Origin: Podospora bellae-mahoneyi
Taxonomy: Eukaryota > Ascomycota > Sordariomycetes > Sordariales > Podosporaceae
DNA length: 64,000 nucleotides
Reading direction: 5' to 3'
NCBI RefSeq assembly: GCF_035222275.1
Contig: NW_026946359.1
Coordinates: 3,844,001-3,908,000 of the forward strand
Position numbers and translations under genes: made by a program. Within the stretch, counting starts at the first letter, position 1. The number at the start of each line of letters is the position of its first letter. Positions 1 to 10,600 of this stretch are shown here, in pieces. Under the pieces are notes generated by a model. It was not told the origin of the DNA. It saw only the letters and a list, made by a program, of their open reading frames with translations, and did no database searches.

Positions 1-1138
1 CGTCTGTGGCGATTAGTGAAAGTCTGGGGTTTCATCCGAGATCGTACGAGTGCTTGTTTTGGGAGTGCCGTGCCCAAGCTTACACAAGCAAGACAAGCCT
101 TGTCGCTTGCGGGTAGCCCCTTGTTGGTGGCACGTGACACCCCTGACTCCAAACAAACATCGACAGAGGAAGACGACCACAAACGTTGACGTAGGAGTTG
201 AAGTAAGGCTGGGGTTTTGTTCAGGTTGCAAATGAGGCGATTGGGGGATATGTAACTGGCGGATATGGGGGGGGAGGAAGGCAAAGGTCGTCTTGGCAGG
301 GGTCTAGGTCGAGGTACTCTGTCCAGTGGAAGATGTGACTGACTCTCCTTTGGGAGTGATGGCATGGGGATGAGCAGTTTGGAGGTTGCAGGAAGATGTT
401 GATGGATCTGGTATATAACCGTGGATCTCCCTCGTTGTTTTGTGTTCATCTCTCCTCTCAGCATCAGCAAGCACCAGCTTCTATCAACAACAACTTTCAC
501 TTCAGTTTTGTTCTTCGTCGGCTCTGGAAGTCCGACCAACCCATTTACTACAGGAGCCGCACGGCGTGGATCAACCCCAGCAGCGGTATTCTCACCTTTG
601 TACATTCCCTCGCTTTCCCGTTCACCGGCCAGGGGAAAGCGTTCAAGCTTCTCTCCAGCATCATCAACAACATCATCGTCGTCGTCAAGACTCCCTCTCT
701 TCGCCCTCAAGGTACTCATTTACCCCGCGCACCCTCCCGCCGCTTCCCGGCTCCAACGATTATCTTCATTATCGACTCGGTCCTAAGAAGCCGGCATTCC
801 CTTCTAGACCGTTACCTGCGCGAGCCGCCCATCACCACCATCACCATCGGTTAGACGACTTTGAAGAAGAAGACGGCAGATCACCCACCGACACATCCTT
901 TCGTCGGCAGCAGTCAGTCTCACCACCCCTTGTTCAACCATCATCATCAGCAAAGCCTTCTCGCACCGTCTTCACCTCGGGAAAAGCCCGTCCCCTCCGC
1001 CTCGTCCAGCAATCCCGCAAACGCAGGCCGACAGTCTTTTACGCCCAGCACTCGCACAGTTTCTTGCAGTCGCTGACTTGTATCACGATCAACCAAGACA
1101 CATCCTTTTTGAGTAGTAGCTCTTCTTCAAACGACAAA
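1..1138. other. Intergenic region and probable long 5' UTR
   Basis: I see no recognisable gene here. From about 420 onward the plus strand is rich in C, T and CA-type words, as is common in fungal 5' UTRs. It runs into a well-placed start codon at 1139. A frame in phase with that start stays open from 440, but it encodes only low-complexity Ser/Gln/Pro/His-rich sequence, so I treat it as leader, not protein. Confidence 0.5.
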
Positions 1139-1688
1139 ATGGCTTCCAACCCCGTCATGCCCAAGGTTGCTCCTCCCTTTCCTTCTTCCTCTGCTGCCCC
1201 TTCCCCATTCCCCAACCCAACCAATCTCCCCCCTCTGCCCCCCTCTCGTCCCACGTATGATAGGGGTATGGGAGCTGGGGAGAGATTTGGTGCTGGTGGA
1301 CAACAACAACAACAACAACAACAACAACAGCCATTATCATCATCAAACAATAACACACAAGAGAAGCTACTTGCTGACTTACGCCGCCAGGTAAATCTTT
1401 TTGTTCTCTCTCTTGCTTTTGTTCGACGCCCGACGCGAACGATGTGTTGACGTGAGAAATCATTAGCTCGACGACTCCGCCTCGGACGTCTCGTCGGTCG
1501 ACTCGCGCGGCCGTCGCCGCCGCAGAAACAACAAGCAGCTCGCCCAGGCTGGCGGCTTGTCCAACCCTGCTGTGCTGCCCCGTCTGGCTGACACCAAGCC
1601 TGTGAGGCTTCAGCTTGGGCTTAACCTTGACGTGGAGGTTGAGCTGAAGGCTAGGCTGCAGGGTGATGTCTCGTTGACACTGCTGTAA
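1139..1688 (+). CDS. Small conserved fungal protein of unknown function, 2 exons
   Basis: Exons are 1139-1390 and 1467-1688, giving 157 residues. The start has a good context (ACAAAATGG). The intron 1391-1466 begins GTAAAT and ends CATTAG. The N-terminal half is Pro/Ser-rich with a glutamine run coded by a CAA repeat. The second exon carries an acidic-Ser stretch, a basic RGRRRRRNNK patch and a C-terminal block (VRLQLGLNLDVEVELKARL, then GDVSLTLL and stop). That C-terminal block looks like a conserved ending I associate with uncharacterised Sordariomycete proteins; this is recall, not a search. A GTAAGC donor overlaps the stop codon, and splicing there to 1783 would replace the last codons and extend the protein to 313 residues (see findings). 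Function is unknown; the basic patch could suit nuclear location, which is inference. Confidence 0.65.
1301..1329 (+). repeat. (CAA)n microsatellite coding a Gln tract
   Basis: An uninterrupted CAA repeat within exon 1 of the first gene. It encodes about ten glutamines and is likely to vary in length between strains. Confidence 0.9.
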
Positions 1689-2577
1689 GCTCTCCTTGAC
1701 TTTTCTGTTCTTATTGTTGCTGACGATGTTGTGATGGAAAAAGTCAATAAATGACCCTGACCTGACAATTTTTCTCACCAAGGGTTGAGGAGAAACCCAC
1801 GTCACGGCCAAAGGAGAGTGTGGAGTTGGTGCCGGATTTGTTTGGGGTTGTTTATGGGTATAGTAGTAGTCATGAAGGGAAGGTGAAGGAGGAGAGGAAA
1901 GAGATGTTTTACATGCGGATTGGGCAGATGAGCTTCAGGCAGAACTGGGTTGAAAGAGAGGTTAGCAGCTCGCTTACGCTCACGGTTTGCCTGTTGATTC
2001 TGGCTTTGGGGATATTGATAGGGTTTGTGGTTGGGAAGTGGGTTGATCTGGTGCTTTTTGGAGTTGGGGTTTCGTCAGGGGGTTGTGCAGTGGGCTTTGT
2101 TGGGATGGATCTTGTTGGTTCATCAGAAACAGGCTCGACTGGTGTTGTTGTTGGGTCAGCGGCTGGAGAGGGGGTTCCTGTTGTGGTGGGATGGGATTAT
2201 CACCATGGTAGGAACAGCGGTACTGAGTATCGCGGCTCTTGGTTGTTGGCTTGACTGCGATCGCCTCCTGCTGAGGATGGATGCCTATGTATAATATACG
2301 ATGGGTTTAGGTTTGTGTTTGGGATAGATGAGATGAGCAGAGAAAATGGACATTGTGTGTTGTTTTCTGGCTTACATTTCTGTCCCCAGGTTTTCCGTGT
2401 AAGTGCGAAGTGAGGCTATCCCTGACCTTGATGCCAGTACGTAACAACAACTGGCAGCCGTCCCCCACCAAGACGGAAAAAACTTGTTTCCACCCACAAC
2501 TTGGGCCGGGACAAGCCTTCCATCATAATGTTACAACCCACTACTGCTTTCATCAATCCAATCGGAACCATCCTCCA
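1689..2577. other. 3' region of the first gene, possible alternative third exon
   Basis: The stretch 1783-2254 is open in a frame that joins exon 2 through an intron at 1685-1782. Its predicted product contains a hydrophobic segment (SSSLTLTVCLLILALGILIG). The DNA is G/T-rich like other 3' flanks in this window, so 3' UTR is at least as likely. Nothing else is recognisable up to the tRNA gene. Confidence 0.4.
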
Positions 2578-2672
2578 TCGGGTATGGTGTAGCGGTAACA
2601 TCGTTGACTCTCACTTCTCAGGAGTGATTGCCTCTCTCTCAACAGCCCCGGGTTCGACTCCCGGTATCCGAG
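2578..2672 (+). tRNA. tRNA-Glu (anticodon CTC) with a 24-nt intron
   Basis: The acceptor stem TCGGGTA pairs with TATCCGA, with G as discriminator. The D arm (GTGT/ACAT), anticodon stem (GTTGA/TCAAC) and T arm (CCGGG TTCGACT CCCGG) all form. The anticodon CTC is at 2610-2612 and reads GAG. A 24-nt intron (2614-2637) interrupts the loop one base 3' of the anticodon, the canonical nuclear tRNA intron position. The mature length would be 71 nt before CCA addition. A T5 run at 2684-2688 would serve as the RNA polymerase III terminator. The exons are identical to those of the copy at 32917-33008. Confidence 0.93.
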
Positions 2673-2683
2673 TCACAACATTC

Positions 2684-2688
2684 TTTTT
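2684..2688 (+). terminator. Pol III T-run terminator after tRNA-Glu
   Basis: Five consecutive T residues lie 11 nt past the tRNA 3' end, the usual RNA polymerase III stop signal. A second T5 follows shortly after. Confidence 0.65.
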
Positions 2689-2993
2689 GCATTTTTGCAT
2701 TAGATTTCCGTTTTGTTCTTTTCTCCTGCCATACATAAATAACATTGTGAGTGTGTGTGTCTTTGGTGCAGTGAGAAATGCTCCCGGACTTTTGAGACGG
2801 TTGATGTGCCTTTCAAACTTGTACCTCTACAAACCACACACAGTCTTCCTGCTCTGATTGTCTATCGATTACTGACACACCCAAAGCTGTATCGCTGGTA
2901 TGTTTTGAAGTTGGTGCTTTCTCAAACCACCGGAGCATGCCCAGTGCTGGTCTAATCGTCCAAACATAATCCCATCTTCAGACCTCAACAAGC

Positions 2994-3113
2994 ACATACG
3001 ACCACACCCAGCTGAAAATACGGCATCCCGTCCGCTCTGCCCGAGTCAAACAGCTGAAGGGCCGAACTAGTACTCAGGTGGGTGACCACTGGGGAATCCT
3101 CGGTGTTGTATGT
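2994..3113 (+). rRNA. 5S ribosomal RNA
   Basis: About 120 nt beginning ACATACGACCA and ending GGTGTTGTATGT, so the 5' and 3' ends pair to form helix I (ACATAC with GTATGT). Internal landmarks match fungal 5S: CATCCCGTCCGCTCTGCCC in the first third and GGGTGACCACTGGGGAATCC near the end. A T7 run follows directly. A lone 5S gene between protein and tRNA genes is the dispersed arrangement known from Neurospora and other Pezizomycotina. Confidence 0.94.
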
Positions 3114-3119
3114 TTTTTT
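3113..3119 (+). terminator. Pol III T-run terminator of the 5S gene
   Basis: A run of seven T residues begins at the last base of the 5S gene, consistent with RNA polymerase III termination. Confidence 0.75.
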
Positions 3120-3525
3120 CCTGGTTTTTTTTTCCCTCTTGAAAAGCTCCACTGACTCTGTACCCAGTCTTGACGACTATTAGACCACGGGTAAGGGGGG
3201 CCTCTTTTTAGTACATGCCCTTACAGACGACTATACTCAGCTCAAGATACAACATTGAGGGCTGGGTGTTGATGTTATCTGGCAAATATTATGTTGATTC
3301 CTTGACAGGTAAAGAATGCGGAAAGGGAGACTGAAGATCATAGATGAGGTCTTGTACAGAGAGCACGGCAACAGTAAACGAGGAAGTAGATCATATTCAT
3401 CTGTGTCTCGGATGAAATCAACCTGTGAGCTAGATACACAAGACCGAGCTGTTGCTCACGTCATAACTTGCGAACAGTCAAAACTAGGTGCCCTGCCCTG
3501 CCTACAGGTACGCACAAACAAACCA
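3120..3525. other. Intergenic, nothing recognised
   Basis: I see no coding region, RNA gene or repeat that I can support between the 5S gene and the candidate minus-strand exon that follows. Confidence 0.5.
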
Positions 3526-3900
3526 TCACCCGCAGGTCAAAGTGAGTGACCTTCTCATCGACTCGATGTTTGGCGCGGGTAACTCGAAGAAGAGGAGGAG
3601 GAGCAGGTCGTGGGAGAGGAGGTGGTTGTGACGGCGGCATTTCTGGGCGGCTGAAATAGCGACCGCCGAGGGGGCACACACTGGACGGTTACAGTATGAA
3701 TTGCGTGGGGCGTTGCAGTTGGCGCAGTATATGTCGAGGACGGTATTATAGGGGCCGTCGAGGCAATTTTCCTGTGTATAGTTGGTAGGTGGTTAGTTGG
3801 GGGTGAAGCTCAACTTTTAATTCATGGATGGGAAGATCAAGTCGGGGAGACTGGTGGCAGGTTAGGACTAGATGGAATGTCCTCGGGGGTTTTACTTACG
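3526..3900 (-). CDS. Candidate small Cys-rich protein, 5' end not found
   Basis: On the minus strand a strong donor (GTAAGT, from 3899) and an acceptor (TATACACAG, ending at 3772) bound a 128-nt intron. The downstream exon 3526-3771 is open for 81 codons and a stop. It begins ENCLDGPYNTVLDIYCANC and continues with further Cys residues (NSYCNRPVC), a pattern that looks more coding-like than chance. The upstream exon reads ILTISVWYC just before the junction, but I could not find a start codon in phase; it would need another 5' exon. I recognise no family. It may be a small secreted or zinc-binding protein, or a chance pairing of splice-like signals. Confidence 0.3.
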
Positions 3901-4624
3901 CAGTACCAAACACTTATCGTCAAGATGATGAGCAGGTGTTTGTCTCTGGTTCTGTGAGAAGAGACTTGAAATGGGCTGGAATGTTTTCAAGAGTTACTAG
4001 CACCAAAGTAAACAGATGGATGGATGGACGACGCTACGAAAAAAGAGGGTAAAAGATAAACCTGACTTTCCATAGAAATAAAGCCCCTATTTATATTGCA
4101 AGCAGAGGAAGCCATGGGATGAATGACTGCCTCCTTCAGGTGTGATCGTCACCAATAGCATCGCAAGGCAAGGCGAGGCTGCCCGGTCGTACAACTTCGT
4201 CACTTGCCTACCATCCAAGATTATTGCTACCGGTCAAGAGTCCCGCGTCTAATGAGATAGCAGCTAGACAAATGGAGAATGAGAAAGAAGTTAGGAGGTA
4301 GTGACACCACCCAAAGAGGTAGGTAGATGACGTGAACCGAACTTTGATAGAGGATGGAAATACACTTCACTACTTGTCTCGTTGGGTAACACAAGTAAGT
4401 TGGGAGGCTACAATATCATGATAAGAAACAAACAGAGTCTATGGTTGTCACTGGGAGTCATGGTGTGGTTTTGAGCTGACATACACCATGTCTGTTTCTA
4501 TGATGAAAAGCCCGTATCCCTCACGGCAACACTCGCCCCTGACTTCCTACTCACCCCCCAAAAGACCCCCCTCAAACCTCACCCACAACCTGCCTATGAT
4601 CCCTAACCACGCTCTCCGCGAACC
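3901..4624. other. Intergenic downstream of the PKS fossil
   Basis: No recognisable gene. The 5' part of the candidate Cys-rich gene may lie at its left end. The right end would be the 3' flank of the minus-strand PKS relic. Confidence 0.4.
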
Positions 4625-7600
4625 TCACAAAACCCTCCCAAAACCGATCCATATCTCATCCGGATAAAGCGCACTGCAATGCTGCATAAAAAACCCAAAC
4701 TCCCCCTCCCCCCCCTCCACAACCTCCAGCACCAGCTCGCAAGGATGTCCAATATTATACAATCGATGAACCCCCACCTCAAAATCAGCATGCCTATACT
4801 CCCACGGCGCACCACCATGCATCTGGAAGTTAATCACCACCTGCCCCAGCGGCATATACCCCTCTGGTCTGTTTTCCTTTCCAACTACACGATCGACAAT
4901 ATCATCAAACGACACCTCCGCATGCTCCAACGCCTCAAGCGTGAGGTCCCGAGCGGAGGTTATGACATCTTCAAAGGGTGTCTGAAGGGAGCAGTCGTTG
5001 TTGAAGCGGAGAGGGAGGACGTTAGCTAGGCAACCGATCACAGACTCGACGTCGGGGTGGGGACGGTTGCCTTCTAGCATTAGGATTGTGAAATCTTTGT
5101 CGGCGGTGTGCCGGAACAGGTAGGCTCGCCACGCAGCGAGGAGGAAGTGAAAGGGGGTGGAGGAGAGGTGGGCGCAGATGCGCTTTAGGCGTTTGGAGAA
5201 TTTGGAGGGGAGTTGGTTGGTGAAGTGACGGCGGTGGGTTTGCCAGGTTGAGGGGCGAGTTTTTCGCTGGGCGAAGGGGAGGAGGGTGCCGGCGGTTGGG
5301 AGGTTGGTGAGCTCTTGGGTCCAGAAGTCTAGGTTTGCGAGGGCTGGTGGGAACTTGAGGAGGGTGTTGTGCCATTGGGCGAAGTCCGCAAAGATGATGG
5401 GTGGGGAGGGGACCGTGTCGAGGTCTCGACTGGAGCGGATCGCGTCGTAGAGGTCCATCCAGTCATCTGAGAGGATTGTGAAGCTGGCTCTGTCGAAGCA
5501 GATGTGGTGGGCGATGAAGATGACAAAGTACTCGGTTTCTGATGTTCTAACGAGGGTCATAGTTGCTACTTCGCCTTTGGCTATCTCGAGTTGTTGGTTT
5601 CGAAGACGTGAGATGATGATCTGGAGCTCTGTTTGAGGGGATGTGGTATAGGATACGTCCTCAATGACCAGACGGCATTTCGGCTCTGGGGATGGTGACT
5701 GAACGAGCCGGTTGCCGTCTTAGACGAATGCTGTGCTCAGCGCTTGGTGCCGTCGTACAGTCTCGTGGAAGGCTTTTCCTAGTGCAGGTAGATCTGGGTG
5801 GCCACTAATGCGCAGGACACCACATAGGTTCATCTGAGACTTGTTTTCGGCGCGGACATGGCGAGCATACATTCTCGCTTGGTGAGTTGACACTGGCAGC
5901 GGACCAGACGTTTGGAGTCTCGGGATGTGATCCAGCTTCCTGCTCTGATCATGTTGGCCATTGATAACACTCGCTAATGTCTGCTTCTCACCCGAACCTG
6001 TCTTCACACGCTCTTCGCTCGAAGATACTGCTGCAACAGGCATCGACGCCACGACCTTTTCGACCAGCCCCTAAATGGAATTTGCACAAAGTATATCAAA
6101 CAGCGAAAGGTCAACTTCGGCAGTTTCCTTGAACCATTTCCGGAACTCGACAGCCACGATCGAGTCGAGGCCATAGAATGATAACGGGTTGGTTGGCAGA
6201 ATGCTCTCTGTTGGTGTGCTCAAGACTGTTGCCACTTTCTGGGTGAACGCTTGCTGTAAGACGGCAATCTTGTCCTCAACGCTCCCTGCGGATGCGAGGA
6301 GGCTTGCCGTGCTCACTTGACCAGCTGCAGCACCGCTGACGGCCCCGGTGCCATACGATCTGGTGGCATACAGTGTGCGGAAGACGGACCGCTCCGACCA
6401 TCAATCATCAGGCTCCTTTGTGTTGACGCCGACAATCAGCTGATGCCAGTCGAGGCCATCTGTGGCGGCATCAGGCTTCTTCAGCTGTACTGCTTCCTCA
6501 TCAAAAACATGAGTTTTTGCTCCGTGAGGATATCGAGCTTGTTTCTGTCGAGGCTCTTCCTGACAAGCTCATTCTCAGCAACCAAGCCCCTCGTGGGCAC
6601 AGCACCAAGATTCGTAGTCGTTCTGACAAGGCCCTGCTCCCGTCGCCAGCGCATGAAGGCATCCATGTACGCATTGGCGGCAACATAGGCTCCTTGTCCC
6701 TTGTTACCGCAGATGGCCGACACCAACGACCAGCAGACGAAAAAGTCCAAGTCGATGCCCAACGTTGCTGTGTGCAAATTCCACGCACCGGTGCACTTGG
6801 TGGGCAGCCCGGTTTGGTACTGATCAAACGACAACGACCTGATCATGCCGTCCTGTAGCACAACCGCAATATGAAAAACGCCAGCCAGCGAAGGACCAAT
6901 CTCCCGAACGACGTTCTCAACATCAGCCAAAACACCCACATCCCCCTTGTAAACACTGACCTCAGCTTTCCTCAACCTGAGCCAATTCACCGTCTTCCTC
7001 CCATTATTACTCTGATCCCCCGACTGGGACATGAACGCAAACCTCCTCGCCCCACGAAGATACATCCACTCCGCCGTCGCCGTCCCCAGCCCCCCCAGCC
7101 CCCCAACCAAAAGATACGTCCTACCCCTCTTGAATAACAGCCTCTGATCATAACTCGGCGGGGCAACCATCACCACCACCTCCTCCTCCTCCTCATCAAC
7201 AGTAAGAACAATCTTCCCCGTATACCTCCCCAGCTGCATCAACCGAAACGCCTTCTCCGCCTGACCATAAGAATACTCAAACAACCTCTCAGGCGGCCTC
7301 ACCTCCCCAGAAAACACCATCTCAAACGTCTCCCCCAACAACCTCGCCGCCAGAGGTTTATCCAACTCATAAACCAAAATCATATCTACCGAAGCAAAAC
7401 TGACATTCCTTCTGAACGGATCCATCCCCAAGTTCGAATTCTGATGTATGTCCCTCTTCCCAATCTCGACAAACCTCCCAAACGGCGCCAAACACCCCCA
7501 CGTGGCATGAGCAGTTTCCCAGCCAGACTATTAATCACCACATCCACCCCTTTTCCTTCCGTAGCCTCCATCACCCCCCTCACAAAAGAATCATCCCTCG

Positions 7601-10600
7601 AATTAAACACCTCCCCCTCCCCCATCCCATACCTTTCCCTCATCAACCCCCTCTTCCCCTCCGAACAAGTAACCAGCACCCTCGCCCCGATATTTTTCGC
7701 CATCTGAATCGCCACCTGTCCAAACCCCCAGCAGCACTGTGTATCAGAACCGTTTCTCCCCTTTCCAACCGTCCAACCGTGAAAAGCGAATAAAACGCCG
7801 TCGTCACCGTGACGGGCAGACTCGCCCCCAAAGAAAATGACATTGTGTCAGGTATCTTCACGCACATCTCACTATCCTGACGAACAAAAGTCTGATGTGC
7901 CCCCTGGCCAGGACGGTAAGCTACCACCCGGTCCCCAGGGGAAAGGTTAGTAACGGAGGCGCCAATGGCGGTGATGATACCCGCGCATTCGTTGCCCATG
8001 TTGTAGTCTTGGATTATCCCCAACGCTACAGTCAGGTCGTGGAAGTTGAGGGCGGAGGCTTTGACACGAATGAGGACTTGGTTATCACCAAGGGCGGTGT
8101 TGTGTTGGGGGAGGGGGACGAAGTGGAGGGTTTCGAGGAGGCCGATTTTGCCTACTCGGAGGGCGAGGAGGGGTGGGAATTGTAAGGTGAGGGTTGGGAG
8201 AGGCTGCCAAGGCCGGAGGGGAGTTTACGGTTGAGGGGGAGGTCTTCTTCTATGCGGGGGATGTGGAGGGTTGTGTGGTGGAGGGAGAAGTCCTCTTCTG
8301 AGGCGGTTGACAGGCAGGGGAGGATCTGTTTTGTGATGATGGCGGGAGAGGTGGAGGGTTGGATGTCGAGGGAGAGGAGGCGAGAGGCTTGGTTTTCGTT
8401 GCGGGCCACGCGGGGGACGCCGAGAATTTTGGCGTGAGAGGGGTTGGTGGATTGGATTGTTGCGCCGAGGGTGAGCCAGATGAGGGTGATGTTTTCAAGG
8501 GTGGGGAGATGGCGGGTACCGAACCATTCTGAGGGGGGGTCGATGGGGTTTGGGTGGTTGTCAAGGCTGCTTAGGACTACGACGTGCTTGGTGGCGAGAT
8601 TATGAGCGGTGACTTCGTTTATGGTGGTGGTGGTAACTGAGGCGATGTAGGGGAATGCCTCGAGTTCTTCCAGGATGGCTCGTGTTGTTTCCGAGGAAAC
8701 AGTTGGTAGGATCACTGTCAAGTCAATCTGAGCTGTGGAGACGTTGGTTGCTGGGCGATAAGCGGCCCATTCGGAAGCGGTTGCAACCGGTGTCCATTCC
8801 GTAAGAGACTCGCTGGTGACAACCACAGCATTGCTGGCAAGTGATATTTGCAGTGCCTCAGGAGAAAGCTCAGCGTCCTTGCCCACGATAACGAGATCAT
8901 ACCGGCCTTCTGGCCCAGCCAACACATCAAACCTTTCCGACCACTGAGTTTCCTCGCTCAGAATATGCAGAGTCTCATACAGCGGTCGGCCCGTGACTGG
9001 CACTGCCAAATGAGCCAGCAGAGCTTCAGCCTCAGCGTATTTCATAGCCAGCAAAACCCTCGAAGTAGGATGCTGAAAGGTATACAACCTCACCAGCCCC
9101 CCAACTCCCCCCTCAACCTCGGCCCCCTCCAACAAATCAAAACAAGGCTGCCACCTCTGCCGGAAAAACAACGCCCTCCCTTGCCCCTGACCATCACTCC
9201 CCAACGCAGTAACCTCATTCCCCGTGGCCTCAATAATCAACTCCCCCGACCCCTCCTCCCTCAACAAAATATGATTAACCGCCATCCTCTGACTCGGCAA
9301 CTCCGTCCTCGTCTGCACCGTATACCTCCTCCTCTCCCCCCTCCCCCCTTGCTCCACCAATATCCCCGAAATATCCTACGTCTTCATATACGTCGACAAA
9401 AAAGCCTCGGTTATCTCCCTCCCCAACCTCGACTCAATGCCACTAAACAAAACATGAAACATCGAATCCAACAACGTCGGATGAAGCACCGTCCGCTCCT
9501 CCAGCTCATGCTTCGGAAACACCATCGGATAAAATTCAAACTCGGCAACCGCAAGACCCGGTCCAGAGACAACATCCCCCTTTAGTAGCGCAAAGTAAGG
9601 CCCATACTTCAAATCCAGCCTCTCCAACCTCTCATACAGCGACTTGGCACTCACATACCTATCCGACCTCCCCCTCATCTCCTCCACCCCCTCCACTTTT
9701 GCCAACGACCTCAACCCCCTCGGCTCGCCATACTCAACCCAAATCCTCCCATGGCAATGCCTCGTCTCCAGACCCTCCTCTAAACTCGAAACCTCAAACT
9801 CGAACCACTCCTCCGAAAACGTCCTCGCCGACTCCGCCACAGGCCTCAGTTCCAACACCGTCTCCGCCCCCTCGTCATGGTCCTCCCTCAGAGCAAGCGG
9901 GGGTTTTATCAAAACCTCCTTCAGATGCACCGCGGCAATCCTTTCGTTCCTACGGTCCCCAAGTCTGACCGCCGCTTCAATAGCCATACAGCAATAACCC
10001 GCCGCGGGGAAAACCACCTTCCCATCTACACAATGATCTCTCAACCAAGCGATCACACGCAACCGGATGTAATTCCTCCACCTTGGGATGTGATGAGCCC
10101 CCCCCGGAACGGGAACTCCAAGAAGTGTGTGTCGTGTTTCGCGGTGGAGGTGCTCAGTGGTGAGGCGGTTCAAAGACCAGTAGTTCTTGTGGTTCCACGC
10201 GTAGGTTGGTAAATCCACAAGGCGGTTGCCAGGGCCGTTGATGACTGGTAAATCAACGGGGTATCCGAGAGTAAAAAGCTCTCCTGCTGTGCTAAGAAGG
10301 GACTCATATGCCGAGCGGTCACGAGAGAGCGTGCCGAGGTAAGGGGTCTTGTCTAGCCCGAGTAGTTTGAGGACTTCTTTAGCGGGAGCTTTGAGGGCTG
10401 GGTGAGGGCCAATTTCAAGAAGGATATCCACTGTTGGTTTCTCCTCCTCATCCAGAACCGCTCCAGTGAGAGCGTCAGAGAACCGGACTGGTTGGACCAT
10501 GTTTGCTGCCCAGTACCCCGGCCCGAGCGACCCGGAGTGGGAGACGACACGGGCAGTGACACTAGAGAGCATCCTAGCGGTAGGCTTCTGCGAACAAACA

